Position numbers and translations under genes: made by a program. A DNA stretch of 64,000 nucleotides from Bacteroidetes bacterium GWF2_40_14. Lineage in GTDB: Bacteria; Bacteroidota; Bacteroidia; Bacteroidales; UBA932. The stretch covers positions 1-64,000 of the forward strand of contig MEOK01000001.1 in assembly GCA_001769195.1 (NCBI GenBank), read 5' to 3'. Shown one piece after another: positions 53,206 to 62,703 of this stretch; position 1 is the first letter of the stretch; the number at the start of each line of letters is the position of its first letter. The notes under the pieces are model-generated. The model was not told the origin of the DNA. It did no database searches and was given only the letters and a program-made list of their open reading frames with translations.

Positions 53206-54195
53206 ATGATAGATATTCTGGCAAAAATACACGACAAATTCTCAATTGAGTTCAAGGTTGGCTTTCGTGCAAGGAGGAAAGTGAAAATCAACAACTTTGT
53301 CATGAATACATGGATATTTGTGCCTGATAGCCTGGATATCAATTCACAGACATATTCTAGAGAAAACTTTTACAGAGATATTAGAGATAATATCAGACTT
53401 ATAACTCCTATTTTTCTGCTCAGAGATATTTGCAGGGGAGATACACAGCCATTACAACATCTAGGAAACTCGCTGAATAACCTTGCATCGTTTCCTTCAA
53501 GAAGTTCATTGTCAGAATATGAGTACCAGATAAAGATGTTTTCTGCAATTTTCAAGAGTGCATTAAGAGATCAGGTTAAGTACATCTTCACCACTGCACA
53601 GGCAGATGACAGAGACTTTCTGTTCGACACTTTATTGGAAGAGGTGAAGGAGACTCTCTCCAAGTACCGTGGCCTTTCAAAAATAATCAAGACGCCGACG
53701 GTATCTAAGGAACATTACCTCTATTTTGAATTTGGAGATGAGTTTATGTCCAATATAGTTGAGCAACAGTTTTATACGCTTCTTGCATCACTGAATGTGC
53801 ACAACAAAGAGTTTGCAGACAAGTCCAGTGAGAAGATACTGAAAATAATTCAGTCAGAAATCAACCATAAGGTGGAGCACGGGTATCCGGTGGTCTCTCT
53901 GGATAGTCCTGACAGAAACCGCGACCTTGTCTTCAGAAGAGGTGTTTTAAAGAAATTTATAGAAAGCGATTTGTTCCTTACTGCAAAAAAGAAAAAAGAC
54001 GGAGTGCTCATAGAACAGATTTATTTCAGCCTTGCAGCAGGTGTGTCAATGATATTTGCCACAGCCATAGCATTCTCCTTTCAGATGAAATTCGGCAACT
54101 TTACAATGCCATTCTTTGTTGCACTTGTTGTAAGCTACATGCTTAAAGACAGGATTAAGGATCTTATGAGATACTATTTTGCTCATAAAAGATGA
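53206..54195 (+). CDS. Unknown membrane protein, two C-terminal helices
   Basis: The 329-residue product has a long soluble N-terminal region (about 265 residues, with charged, mixed alpha/beta sequence such as RRGVLKKFIESDLFL). Two closely spaced hydrophobic segments (IYFSLAAGVSMIFATAIAFSF and MPFFVALVVSYML) and a basic tail follow. I recognise no family. The frame opens much earlier (53083) but overlaps the CYTH gene; the ATG at 53206 lies 4 bp after the CYTH stop and suits translational coupling. It is probably an inner-membrane protein working with the CYTH enzyme and the next gene. Confidence 0.7.
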   Translation: MIDILAKIHDKFSIEFKVGFRARRKVKINNFVMNTWIFVPDSLDINSQTYSRENFYRDIRDNIRLITPIFLLRDICRGDTQPLQHLGNSLNNLASFPSRSSLSEYEYQIKMFSAIFKSALRDQVKYIFTTAQADDRDFLFDTLLEEVKETLSKYRGLSKIIKTPTVSKEHYLYFEFGDEFMSNIVEQQFYTLLASLNVHNKEFADKSSEKILKIIQSEINHKVEHGYPVVSLDSPDRNRDLVFRRGVLKKFIESDLFLTAKKKKDGVLIEQIYFSLAAGVSMIFATAIAFSFQMKFGNFTMPFFVALVVSYMLKDRIKDLMRYYFAHKR

Positions 54196-54222
54196 GCAAA
54201 GTATTTCGATAATGAAATAACG

Positions 54223-54669
54223 GTGAGCGTAAAGGAAAATATTATAGGCTGGAGTAAGGAGGGTTTTGACTTCATTTCAGAGAGAAACGTACCTAAGGAG
54301 GTAATGCAGATAAGAAACAGGTCTGCTCTTCTTGAGGCAGACAACAGGTATACAAAGGAGAAAATAATCCTTTACAGAAAACTTCTGCAGATTGACAGAG
54401 AGAAACTGGATGAAAACAGTAACTATTTTGTTGCAGGGATCAATGAAATCTTAAGGATAAATGTACAGTCATTCCTTAACAAGATGGATAATCCTGAAGT
54501 TCCTCTCTTTGTTACAAAAGATAACGGGGAAATTGAAAAACTGATGGGAGTGAAGGCATATTACCTGAACTTTATAATACAATTGAAATATCAGGACTTC
54601 GATATTTTCAAACGCTACAGGGTGGTCCTTAACAGAAATGGAATAAAAGAGATTGAAGAACTAAAATAA
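54223..54669 (+). CDS. Unknown small soluble protein
   Basis: The 148-residue product starts at a GTG (54223), as no ATG is suitably placed. The sequence is helical and charged (VMQIRNRSALLEADNRYTKE, 20 residues) with no signal peptide or membrane segment. I do not recognise a domain. It follows the membrane protein gene by 27 bp, and the pair plus the CYTH gene form a short unit. Confidence 0.6.
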   Translation: MSVKENIIGWSKEGFDFISERNVPKEVMQIRNRSALLEADNRYTKEKIILYRKLLQIDREKLDENSNYFVAGINEILRINVQSFLNKMDNPEVPLFVTKDNGEIEKLMGVKAYYLNFIIQLKYQDFDIFKRYRVVLNRNGIKEIEELK

Positions 54670-54737
54670 TTCCATCATTGTCACAAGTTGTCATTATCGA
54701 CCTTCATATTTGCATTATAATTTAAAATAAAAGCAAA

Positions 54738-54893
54738 ATGAAGATCGATAATTTTTTTGGAAAAGAGAACAGGAATTCTCAGCCAGATGAGCTTGATAAC
54801 AGAGATTTTTCTGAAATTTATGAAATTAAAGAAGGTGATTATCAGATAAACAGCGAATTTTTATTTGATCAGAGGCTTGTTGCCTTGTATTAG
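54738..54893 (+). CDS. Possible small acidic protein, 51 residues
   Basis: An ATG-initiated frame (starting MKIDNFFGKENRNSQPDELD, 20 residues) ends in TAG at 54891-54893. It is preceded by an A-rich stretch (aaaataaaagcaaa) of the kind seen before Bacteroidetes genes. Codon use is like the neighbours. No homology is recognised. Its end overlaps the -33 box of the leu leader promoter. Confidence 0.4.
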   Translation: MKIDNFFGKENRNSQPDELDNRDFSEIYEIKEGDYQINSEFLFDQRLVALY

Positions 54894-54916
54894 TAATATT
54901 ATTTTTTCTATATTCG
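54885..54916 (+). promoter_or_regulatory. leu operon promoter
   Basis: TTG (54885-54887) and TATATTCG (54909-54916, near TAnnTTTG) are separated by 21 bp, the normal Bacteroidetes spacing. The -7 box ends 8 bp before the leader ATG. Confidence 0.5.
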
Positions 54917-54924
54917 CAGCGGTT

Positions 54925-54990
54925 ATGGAAAGACAAAACTCTAATATTTTACTGAACATTCTCCTACTCTGTATTTGTGTCAAATACTGA
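54925..54990 (+). CDS. leuL: leu operon leader peptide (Leu/Ile-rich)
   Basis: A 21-residue frame contains NILLNILLLCICV: five Leu, three Ile and one Val within thirteen residues. It begins MERQNS and ends VKY-stop. It is the only coding frame between the promoter and the terminator before leuA. Composition identifies it as a branched-chain amino-acid sensor peptide. Leu codons used include CTC, CTA, CTG and TTA. Confidence 0.85.
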   Translation: MERQNSNILLNILLLCICVKY

Positions 54991-55040
54991 GGGGGTGTTT
55001 TATGTAATTTTGGAAAAATAGAATTTTAAATGAAATATAT

Positions 55041-55071
55041 AAACCACCTCTTACCGGGGTGGTTTTTTTTT
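55041..55071 (+). terminator. Attenuator terminator of the leu operon, with competing antiterminator
   Basis: AAACCACCTC pairs with GGGGTGGTTT over ten positions (one U-G) around TTACC, followed by eight to nine T. The proximal arm can instead pair with GAGGGGGT (54989-54996), which begins inside the leader stop codon (seven of eight positions). This is the same layout as the thr attenuator. leuA starts 12 bp after the T-run. Confidence 0.85.
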
Positions 55072-55082
55072 AATAAATAATT

Positions 55083-56579
55083 ATGAGCGAAAAACTATTT
55101 GTATTTGACACAACCCTCAGGGACGGTGAACAGGTTCCGGGTTGTCAGCTTAACACTATCGAAAAGATAGAGTTAGCCAGAGCTCTTGAAGTTCTTAATG
55201 TAGATATTATTGAGTGTGGGTTTCCAATATCAAGCCCGGGTGACTTCAACTCAATAGTTGAAATATCGAAAGTTATCCAAAGGGCCACTATCTGTGCATT
55301 GACAAGAGCAGTTGACAAGGACATAGATGTTGCAGCCGATGCACTTCATTATGCAAGACACAAAAGGATCCATACCGGAATTGGTACATCAGAGGCACAT
55401 ATTCTCCATAAGTTCAAATCTAATAAGGAGGATATTCTGGAAAGAGCGATCCACTGTGTGAAATATGCAAAAAAGTATGTGGAAGATGTAGAGTTCTATG
55501 CAGAGGACGCAGGACGGACCGAGAATGAATATCTGGCCAGAGTAATAGAGGCGGTAATAAAGGCAGGGGCAACGGTAGTAAACATACCTGATACAACCGG
55601 TTATTGTACCCCTTATGAGTACGGGGCAAAGATAAAATATCTTATAGATAACGTACCCAATATACACAAGGCAATAATATCAACACATTGCCACAATGAT
55701 CTTGGAATGGCCACTGCAAACACTCTTGCTGGAGTTATCAACGGAGCACGTCAGGTTGAGGTTACAATTAATGGTATTGGTGAACGTGCCGGAAATACTG
55801 CACTTGAAGAGGTTGTAATGGCAATTAAATGCAGGAAAGATATCCCTGTATTTACAGAAATAGATACAAAATCAATTGTAAAGACTTCGAGACAGGTATC
55901 CACTCTCATGCGTATGCCTGTCCAACCCAACAAGGCGATTGTCGGAAGAAACGCATTTGCACACTCCTCAGGCATTCATCAGGACGGAGTACTCAAGAAC
56001 AGGGAGAGCTATGAGATAATTGATCCGGCAGAAGTTGGTGTCAATGAATCGGTTATTGCGCTAACGGCCAGAAGTGGAAGGGCTGCTTTGAAACACCATT
56101 ATAACCGGTTGAATGTAGAGTTGACCTCAGAAGAACTCGACGAAGCATACAACAAGTTTCTTATTCTGGCCGACTGTAAGAAGGATATTCACGACGACGA
56201 CCTGCTTGTGATAGTAGGTGTCACCCGCTCAGTCAAATCACAGAGGATCCGTCTTAAATATCTGCAGGTTGTATGCGGCAAATCGGCTGTTCCAATGGCA
56301 ACAGTAAAACTTGTTATAGATGGAGAGATTTGTACAGCAACCAGTTCTGGAAATGGTCCTATAGATGCAGCGTTTTCTGCAGTCAAAATGCTTATCCATA
56401 GAAAAATAACTCTGGAAGAGTTTCTTGTGCAGGCAATTACAAAAGGAACCGACGACGTTGGAAAGGTGCATATTCAAATAGAAAACAAAGGAAACATCTA
56501 TTATGGTTTTTCTGCAAACACAGATATCATAACCGCTTCAGTAGAGGCACTTATAGATGCAGTATCAAAAATTATATAA
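55083..56579 (+). CDS. leuA: 2-isopropylmalate synthase
   Basis: The 498-residue enzyme opens [20 protein letters not shown] (20 residues), with the HMGL metal site in [18 protein letters not shown] and [14 protein letters not shown]-terminal regulatory LeuA dimer domain is present (about residues 370-498), so leucine feedback is likely. It condenses acetyl-CoA with 2-ketoisovalerate, the first committed step to leucine. First gene of leuACDB-ilvE. Confidence 0.96.
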   Translation: MSEKLFVFDTTLRDGEQVPGCQLNTIEKIELARALEVLNVDIIECGFPISSPGDFNSIVEISKVIQRATICALTRAVDKDIDVAADALHYARHKRIHTGIGTSEAHILHKFKSNKEDILERAIHCVKYAKKYVEDVEFYAEDAGRTENEYLARVIEAVIKAGATVVNIPDTTGYCTPYEYGAKIKYLIDNVPNIHKAIISTHCHNDLGMATANTLAGVINGARQVEVTINGIGERAGNTALEEVVMAIKCRKDIPVFTEIDTKSIVKTSRQVSTLMRMPVQPNKAIVGRNAFAHSSGIHQDGVLKNRESYEIIDPAEVGVNESVIALTARSGRAALKHHYNRLNVELTSEELDEAYNKFLILADCKKDIHDDDLLVIVGVTRSVKSQRIRLKYLQVVCGKSAVPMATVKLVIDGEICTATSSGNGPIDAAFSAVKMLIHRKITLEEFLVQAITKGTDDVGKVHIQIENKGNIYYGFSANTDIITASVEALIDAVSKII

Positions 56580-56583
56580 GACT

Positions 56584-57951
56584 ATGAGCAAGACAATTTT
56601 TGATAAAATATGGGACTCCCATATAGTCAAGCAGATACCGGACGGCCCTTCGGTACTCTACATAGACAGACATTACATACATGAAGTTACAAGTCCACAG
56701 GCATTCTCCGGGCTGGAAAAAAGAGACGTAAAAGTGTTTCGTCCCAGTCAGACATTCGCAACATGCGACCACAACGTACCTACAATAAACCAGCACCTGC
56801 CAATTAAAGATGAATCTTCAAGGATTCCGGTAGAGAAGCTTGCAGAAAACACAAAAAAACATGGAATTACATATTTTCCTCTAGGGCACCCATCAAATGG
56901 AGTCGTTCATATAATAGGTCCCGAACTTGGAATCACCCAGGTGGGAATGACAATTGTCTGCGGAGACAGTCACACATCTACCCATGGAGCATTCGGGAAC
57001 ATTGCATTCGGCATAGGGACTAGCGAAGTTGAGATGGTTCTTGCCACACAGTCGCTGCTTCAGACAAAACCAAAAAAGATGCTTATTCAGGTAAATGGCC
57101 GGCTTAATGACTCAGTTTGCGCCAAGGATATAATCCTGCATATTATTTCTAAGCTTGGAACATCTTCAGGAACAGGATTTTTCATTGAATTTGCAGGATC
57201 TGCAATTTCATCCTTGAGCATGGAGGAGCGAATGACAATTTGCAATATGAGTATAGAGATGGGAGCAAGAGGGGGCTTGATTGCACCTGATGAAATCACC
57301 TTCAGCTATCTAAAAGGCAGAAGATACTCACCAAAAGGTGCCGATTGGCAAAAGGCTGTTGAAAAATGGAAAGAACTCAAAAGCGATCGGGATGCTGAAT
57401 ATGATACAAAATACCAATTCAAGGCAGAGGATGTTGAGCCAATGATCACTTATGGGACGAATCCGGGAATGGGTATGGCAATTGACTCCATTGTGCCGGA
57501 AACTAATGAATATATGGGATTTACCAAAGGGGAAAAACTGACAGAGAAGAAGATAGATTATGTATTTCTTGGCAGCTGTACAAATGGAAGGATAGAGGAT
57601 TTCAGAGCATTTGCAAATTTTGTGAAGGGCAGGAAAAAAGCAGATGATGTTGAAGTATGGTTGGTTCCGGGTTCAATAATGGTTGAGAATGAAATTGAGA
57701 AAGAGGGTTTGGGAGATGTTCTCAGAGGGGCAGGTTTTGAGATTAGGCAACCGGGTTGTTCAGCTTGCCTTGGAATGAATGATGATAAGGTCCCCGACAA
57801 AAAGTATTGCATATCTACTTCTAACCGAAACTTTGAGGGGCGGCAGGGACCGGGCGCAAGAACCCTTCTTGCAGGACCGCTGGTAGCAGCTGCTGCAGCA
57901 ATATATGGAATTGTAACAGATCCAAGAACAATAAAACAAAATATATCATGA
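56584..57951 (+). CDS. leuC: 3-isopropylmalate dehydratase large subunit
   Basis: The 455-residue aconitase-family protein has cluster-binding cysteines in [13 protein letters not shown] and in [13 protein letters not shown], and the motif [20 protein letters not shown] (20 residues). With LeuD it isomerises 2- to 3-isopropylmalate through a [4Fe-4S] cluster. The ATG at 56584, 4 bp after leuA, is preferred over the upstream frame extension. It overlaps leuD by 4 bp. Confidence 0.96.
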   Translation: MSKTIFDKIWDSHIVKQIPDGPSVLYIDRHYIHEVTSPQAFSGLEKRDVKVFRPSQTFATCDHNVPTINQHLPIKDESSRIPVEKLAENTKKHGITYFPLGHPSNGVVHIIGPELGITQVGMTIVCGDSHTSTHGAFGNIAFGIGTSEVEMVLATQSLLQTKPKKMLIQVNGRLNDSVCAKDIILHIISKLGTSSGTGFFIEFAGSAISSLSMEERMTICNMSIEMGARGGLIAPDEITFSYLKGRRYSPKGADWQKAVEKWKELKSDRDAEYDTKYQFKAEDVEPMITYGTNPGMGMAIDSIVPETNEYMGFTKGEKLTEKKIDYVFLGSCTNGRIEDFRAFANFVKGRKKADDVEVWLVPGSIMVENEIEKEGLGDVLRGAGFEIRQPGCSACLGMNDDKVPDKKYCISTSNRNFEGRQGPGARTLLAGPLVAAAAAIYGIVTDPRTIKQNIS

Positions 57952-58526
57952 GTTTCAGCAAATTTACGATATTGGAATCGAAACCGGTTCTTATGCCGGC
58001 AGAAAATATTGACACCGACCAGATTATCCCTGCCAGATTTTTAAAGACCACTACCAGGAAAGGCTTTGGTGAGAACCTTTTTCATGACTGGATGTACAGC
58101 AAAAACGGAGAAAAAAATCCGGAATTTATTTTAAACAAAGAGAATGGCAAAGGTAAAATACTGGTTGCCGGCAGGAACTTCGGATGTGGTTCCAGCAGGG
58201 AACATGCAGCCTGGGCAATATATGACCACGGGTTCAGAGCAGTTGTATCAAGCTTTTTTGCCGACATTTTCAGGAACAATGCCCTAAATAACGGTCTTTT
58301 ACCTGTGCAGGTCAGTCCGGAATTTCTGCAAAAAATATTTGAAACTGGAGAATCCTCTCTTGTAGTGAATCTGCCAGAAAAAACAATAAAAATTTCATCT
58401 ACAGGAGATTGTGAATACTTTGAGATAAATACTTACAAGCAGGATTGTCTTATAAACGGATATGACGATATAGATTTTCTGCTTTCCAACAAAGATGCAA
58501 TTGAAAAATTTGAACAAAACAGATAA
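57948..58526 (+). CDS. leuD: 3-isopropylmalate dehydratase small subunit
   Basis: The 192-residue swivel-domain protein carries [14 protein letters not shown] and [20 protein letters not shown] (20 residues), the LeuD substrate-loop and hallmark motifs. Length is normal. It overlaps leuC (ATGA) and is followed by leuB 4 bp later. Confidence 0.96.
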   Translation: MSFSKFTILESKPVLMPAENIDTDQIIPARFLKTTTRKGFGENLFHDWMYSKNGEKNPEFILNKENGKGKILVAGRNFGCGSSREHAAWAIYDHGFRAVVSSFFADIFRNNALNNGLLPVQVSPEFLQKIFETGESSLVVNLPEKTIKISSTGDCEYFEINTYKQDCLINGYDDIDFLLSNKDAIEKFEQNR

Positions 58527-58530
58527 ACAT

Positions 58531-59604
58531 ATGCAAAAAGTCATTACAGTGTTGCCGGGAGATGGCATAGGGCCTGAAATAACTGAACAGGCTGTGAAAG
58601 TATTAAAAGCAGTAGCCGGAAAGTTCGGACACAAGTTCATTTTTCAATATGGATTGATAGGGGCAGCTGCTATTGATGCCTGTGGAAATCCATATCCGGA
58701 GGAGACGCATAACATGTGTATTGCTTCGGATGCTATCCTTTTTGGAGCAATAGGAGATCCTAAATATGACAATGATCCTTCTGCAAAAGTACGCCCCGAG
58801 CAAGGATTGCTTAAAATGAGAAGAGAATTGGGTCTGTTTGCAAACATAAGGCCGGTGGAACTCTTTCCCTCACTAGCCAATCGTTCGCCACTTAAGGAGG
58901 AGATAATAAAGGGAGTAGATATGGTTGTTGTAAGAGAGCTTACAGGAGGGATATATTTTGGAGAGCCAAGGGGCAGGAGTGAGGATGGCTCAAAGGCTTA
59001 TGATACATGTGTGTATTCAAAACCGGAGGTAGAAAGGATATCAAGGGTTGCTTTCAATATGGCAACAGGGAGAAGAGGTGTCGTAACCTTGGTAGATAAG
59101 GCAAATGTCCTGGCTACTTCCAGACTGTGGCGCGAGGTTGTGACAGATATTCACAAGAATGAGTTTCCTCAGATAACATTGAATTTTCTTTTCGTAGATA
59201 ATGCTGCCATGCAACTAGTCACAAACCCGTCAAAATTCGATGTGCTCCTGACAGAGAATATGTTCGGTGATATCCTTAGCGACCAGGCCAGTGTACTTAC
59301 CGGCTCAATAGGACTTTTACCATCGGCATCTATCGGAGACAAAGTTCCTCTTTTTGAACCTATACATGGTTCTTACCCACAAGCTGCCGGCAGGAACATT
59401 GCTAACCCATTAGCCACAATTCTCTCAGCAGCAATGATGTTAAACGATGCATTCCATGCCAAAGATGAAGCAGAGATTATTAAAAATGCCTGCAGAGCCG
59501 CAATTGAACAAAAAATCCTGACAGAAGATCTTGCAGAGAGCGGAAAGGCATTTTCTACGACTGAGACAGGTGACTGGATAGAAGGATACATATTAAATAA
59601 TTAA
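58531..59604 (+). CDS. leuB: 3-isopropylmalate dehydrogenase
   Basis: The 357-residue NAD-dependent enzyme starts QKVITVLPGDGIGPEITEQA (20 residues). It contains the family signature NMFGDILSDQASVLTGSIGL (20 residues) and EPIHGSYPQAAGRNIANPLA. It oxidises and decarboxylates 3-isopropylmalate. The start ATG at 58531 is preferred; the in-frame extension overlaps leuD. Confidence 0.96.
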   Translation: MQKVITVLPGDGIGPEITEQAVKVLKAVAGKFGHKFIFQYGLIGAAAIDACGNPYPEETHNMCIASDAILFGAIGDPKYDNDPSAKVRPEQGLLKMRRELGLFANIRPVELFPSLANRSPLKEEIIKGVDMVVVRELTGGIYFGEPRGRSEDGSKAYDTCVYSKPEVERISRVAFNMATGRRGVVTLVDKANVLATSRLWREVVTDIHKNEFPQITLNFLFVDNAAMQLVTNPSKFDVLLTENMFGDILSDQASVLTGSIGLLPSASIGDKVPLFEPIHGSYPQAAGRNIANPLATILSAAMMLNDAFHAKDEAEIIKNACRAAIEQKILTEDLAESGKAFSTTETGDWIEGYILNN

Positions 59605-59632
59605 AAAATAAAAAAGCTAAACAAAGAATTCT

Positions 59633-60649
59633 ATGAAAAAAACAATGGATTGGTCTAAAATAGGCTTCGGTTACATAAAGACAAATACAATGATAACTTG
59701 TCTTTATTCAGATGGAAAATGGAGTGAACTACAAAGTAATACCGACGACAATATTTCTATAAGCGCATTGTCGGCATCGCTTCACTATGGTTTGCAAGCC
59801 TTTGAAGGACTAAAAGCTTATATGGGGGCCGATGGTATTGTCAGGCTTTTCCGCCCCGATGAAAATGCAAAGAGGCTTCAGAGTTCAGCCGGTTATCTTG
59901 GCATGGTAGCACCTGATACAGAACTTTTTATAAAGGCCGTAGAGATGGCAGTAAGAGAGAATATAGATTTTGTACCACCTTTCGGGTCAGGAGCAACATT
60001 GTATATAAGACCCCTCTTGCTGGGAGTTGGCCCCCAGATAGGTCTCGACCCATCAAAAGAATTTCTGTTTCTGGTAGCTGTGACTCCTGTTGGAGGATAC
60101 AACGACGTATCAGGTGCAACCAAGGTTGTAATAGACAGGGATCATGACAGAGCCGCACCGCATGGAACAGGATGTTATAAGGTGGGAGGAAACTATGCGG
60201 CAGCAATGATGTCGGGATACCGTGCAAAAAAAGATGGATACTCTTCGGTTTTATACCTCGACCCAAAGGAGAAAAGATGGATAGATGAGTGTGGCACTTC
60301 AAACTTCTTTGGAATAAGAGGAAATTCATATATTACCCCCCATTCATCCAGTATTTTACCTTCAATAACAAATAAATCAATCATGACTATTGCAGAGAGC
60401 TTTGGTATGGATGTCCAGAAGAGACCCGTTGAGATTACCGAACTAGACAGTTTTGATGAGGTGGGAAGTTGTGGAACCGCTGTTGTTATATCACCAATAT
60501 ATCAAATAGATGATCCTGCCGAGCATAGGATTTACACTTACAAAAATGCTGGTGCCGCCGGAACAACCTCCAACAAATTGTATGATGCTCTCTATAAAAT
60601 ACAGTTCGGAATATCACCCGATACATTTGGATGGATAAATACACTCTAA
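59633..60649 (+). CDS. ilvE: Branched-chain amino-acid aminotransferase
   Basis: The 338-residue class IV PLP enzyme has SLHYGLQAFEGLKAY near the N-terminus, the PLP lysine in GTGCYKVGGNYAAAM, and DECGTSNFFGIRG. It performs the last step of leucine synthesis, which suits its place 28 bp behind leuB. Length matches the large eukaryote/Bacteroidetes-type subgroup. Confidence 0.95.
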   Translation: MKKTMDWSKIGFGYIKTNTMITCLYSDGKWSELQSNTDDNISISALSASLHYGLQAFEGLKAYMGADGIVRLFRPDENAKRLQSSAGYLGMVAPDTELFIKAVEMAVRENIDFVPPFGSGATLYIRPLLLGVGPQIGLDPSKEFLFLVAVTPVGGYNDVSGATKVVIDRDHDRAAPHGTGCYKVGGNYAAAMMSGYRAKKDGYSSVLYLDPKEKRWIDECGTSNFFGIRGNSYITPHSSSILPSITNKSIMTIAESFGMDVQKRPVEITELDSFDEVGSCGTAVVISPIYQIDDPAEHRIYTYKNAGAAGTTSNKLYDALYKIQFGISPDTFGWINTL

Positions 60650-60661
60650 GCTTATTTTTTA

Positions 60662-60669
60662 TAGATTTG
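60662..60669 (+). promoter_or_regulatory. Possible -7 box before the corrinoid gene set
   Basis: TAGATTTG fits TAnnTTTG and lies 17 bp before the ATG at 60687. No good -33 element is seen, and the 37-bp gap after ilvE is too short for a cobalamin riboswitch. The set could be read from the leu operon, from this box, or both. Confidence 0.3.
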
Positions 60670-60686
60670 TAGAAAATACAAGTCAA

Positions 60687-61352
60687 ATGGACAATTTCAT
60701 CGATAGAATTTCAATTTCAATTCAAAGAGGCAAAATTGATGCTAACTCGCCATATCCACCGGATATGAAGGGAGAACCGGGGGCCGATGAACTTACAAGA
60801 GAGGCGCTGCAGAACGGAGTTGCTGCCAATGATATCCTTACACTGGCAATGATACCGGCAATGGGTATAGTAGGAGAGTTGTTCAAGGATAAAAAACTCT
60901 TTGTCCCGCAGGTTCTTATGTCGGCTAAGGCCATGAACAGTGCAATGCTCCATCTTAAACCATATTTCACATCGGGAGAGATAAAACAGAGGGGCACATT
61001 TGTCATAGGGACAGTTTCAGGAGACCTGCACGATATTGGAAAGAATTTGGTATCCATGATGATAGAGGGTTCGGGATGGAGAGTGATTGATTTAGGTGTA
61101 GACGTCAAAACCGAAAGGTTCATAGAAGCAGTACAAGAGAACCCGGGTTGCATTCTTGGTATGTCGGCCCTTCTAACAACAACTATGGAATCGATGGAAA
61201 AATCGGTGCGTCAAGTTCGCAGCAATTATCCTTCTCAAAGGATTCTTGTAGGCGGTGCGCCACTCAGTAAAGAGTTTGCATTCAGAATAGGAGCAGACAT
61301 GTATGCTCCAAATCCACAAGTTGCAGTTGAGTATATTAACAGTATAGCTTAG
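60687..61352 (+). CDS. Corrinoid-binding protein (MtbC/MttC/MtaC-like)
   Basis: The 221-residue protein has an N-terminal four-helix cap (PGADELTREALQNGVAANDI, 20 residues, to KAMNSAMLHLKPYF). The cobalamin-binding Rossmann domain follows, with the lower-ligand motif GDLHDIGKNLV (His115), then GMSALLTTTMESM and ILVGGAPLS. Such proteins carry the methyl group on cobalt between a substrate methyltransferase and an acceptor methyltransferase. It is directly followed by a UroD-type methyltransferase, a CobW-type GTPase and a MetH-activation-like protein. A substrate-specific methyltransferase is not seen before the window ends. Confidence 0.9.
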   Translation: MDNFIDRISISIQRGKIDANSPYPPDMKGEPGADELTREALQNGVAANDILTLAMIPAMGIVGELFKDKKLFVPQVLMSAKAMNSAMLHLKPYFTSGEIKQRGTFVIGTVSGDLHDIGKNLVSMMIEGSGWRVIDLGVDVKTERFIEAVQENPGCILGMSALLTTTMESMEKSVRQVRSNYPSQRILVGGAPLSKEFAFRIGADMYAPNPQVAVEYINSIA

Positions 61353-61353
61353 T

Positions 61354-62703
61354 ATGACAGGCAAGGAGTATATAATAAATGCATACAAACTATCTGAGTG
61401 CGACAGGACACCATGGCTGCCGTTTGTAGGTTGTCATGGAGCAGCATTAATCGGCAAGAATGCAGATACATATCTCTCATCGGCTGAGTTGATCATTCAA
61501 GGCCAGAAAGAGGCAATAAGAAGGTATTCACCCGATGGCATACCGGTTACATTTGACTTACAACTTGAGGCAGAAGCGTTGGGTTGCAGGATTTTTTTTT
61601 CTGAATCAAACCCACCGGCAGTTGTATCACATCCATTGGAGGATGGAGTAAAGTTGTCGGAACTTAAAATACCATCAAAGAGTGACGGAAGAGTGGGAGA
61701 GGTGTTGAGGGCAGCAGAGGTACTATGCAGGGAGCATCCCGATATTGCATTCTTCGGACTTGTAACAGGACCCTTTACCCTTGCGCTTCATCTTATGGGC
61801 ACCGAGATATTCACTGCAATGTTTGAAGATCCGCAAAAAGCCGAGGAGGTTATTGAATTTTGCTCACGAGTTGCTAAAAATGTATCTGACTACTATATAG
61901 AAGCAGGCTGTACTGTTATTGCCATAGTAGATCCAATGACCAGTCAGATAGATCCTTACTCGTTTGAAACATTTGTAAAGCAGCCTATGACGGGTATATT
62001 TGAGCATATAAGGCAAAAAAACTGCCTAAGCTCCTTCTTTGTCTGCGGGCAGGCCGAACATAACCTTGACTTGATGGCTAAGTGCCGTCCCGACAACGTC
62101 TCGGTTGACGAGAACATTCCTCTTGAATATGTAAGAGATGTGGCGTTGTCAAACGGTGTAAGCTTCGGGGGCAACCTCAAACTGACTACCACACTACTTT
62201 TAGGTACTCCTGAAGATTCAGAAAGGGATGCTCTTGAGTGCATCCTTATTGGTGGTAAAAGAGGTTTTATACTGGCACCAGGCTGTGACCTGCCAATGGC
62301 AACACCTGTAGAAAATCTTGAGGCGGTAAGTCGTTTGGTGAGAGACGAGTACCGTCAGGAATTTCTAAAAAGGACAAGTCAGGTTCAAGAAAACGAGGTA
62401 TTACCAGATTTAAGCAGCAGATGGACCAAGGGAAAGGTTATAATTGACGTAATTACGCTTGATTCATCATCCTGTGCACCTTGTCAGTATATGATGGAAC
62501 TTGTAGAAAGGCTCAAACCCCAGTTTAATGAAAAAATCGAGATATTTGAGCACAAGATTAAGACAAAGGAAGGATTGCTTATGATGAAAAGTCTTGGTGT
62601 AAGGAACATCCCGACAATTTGCATAAACGGTAAGGTCAGGTTCATATCCATAACTCCACCACTCAGGCAACTGATTGAATCAATAAAAGAGGAGATGATG
62701 TAA
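61354..62703 (+). CDS. UroD/MtaA-family methyltransferase fused to a C-terminal thioredoxin-like domain
   Basis: The product (449 residues) has an MtaA/CmuA-type barrel (residues about 1-345; PDGIPVTFDLQLEAEALGC and FILAPGCDLPMATPVENLEA, 20 residues, with Cys311). It then continues into an extra domain (about 362-449) with SSSCAPCQYMMELVERLKP, Cys374/Cys377, and VRNIPTICINGKVRFIS, a thioredoxin/glutaredoxin-like fold with the cis-Pro. In MtaA-type enzymes zinc is held by H-x-C plus a late Cys; here the first motif reads F-V-C-G (Cys231), so the His is missing. It would transfer methyl groups between the corrinoid protein and a thiol. The fusion suggests a redox-controlled or unusual thiol acceptor. 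Confidence 0.8.
   Translation: MTGKEYIINAYKLSECDRTPWLPFVGCHGAALIGKNADTYLSSAELIIQGQKEAIRRYSPDGIPVTFDLQLEAEALGCRIFFSESNPPAVVSHPLEDGVKLSELKIPSKSDGRVGEVLRAAEVLCREHPDIAFFGLVTGPFTLALHLMGTEIFTAMFEDPQKAEEVIEFCSRVAKNVSDYYIEAGCTVIAIVDPMTSQIDPYSFETFVKQPMTGIFEHIRQKNCLSSFFVCGQAEHNLDLMAKCRPDNVSVDENIPLEYVRDVALSNGVSFGGNLKLTTTLLLGTPEDSERDALECILIGGKRGFILAPGCDLPMATPVENLEAVSRLVRDEYRQEFLKRTSQVQENEVLPDLSSRWTKGKVIIDVITLDSSSCAPCQYMMELVERLKPQFNEKIEIFEHKIKTKEGLLMMKSLGVRNIPTICINGKVRFISITPPLRQLIESIKEEMM

Noticed and set aside
60650-60686. Cobalamin riboswitch before the corrinoid protein gene
   Set aside because: Only 37 bp separate ilvE from the corrinoid gene, far too little for the riboswitch, and no B12-box-like sequence was seen.
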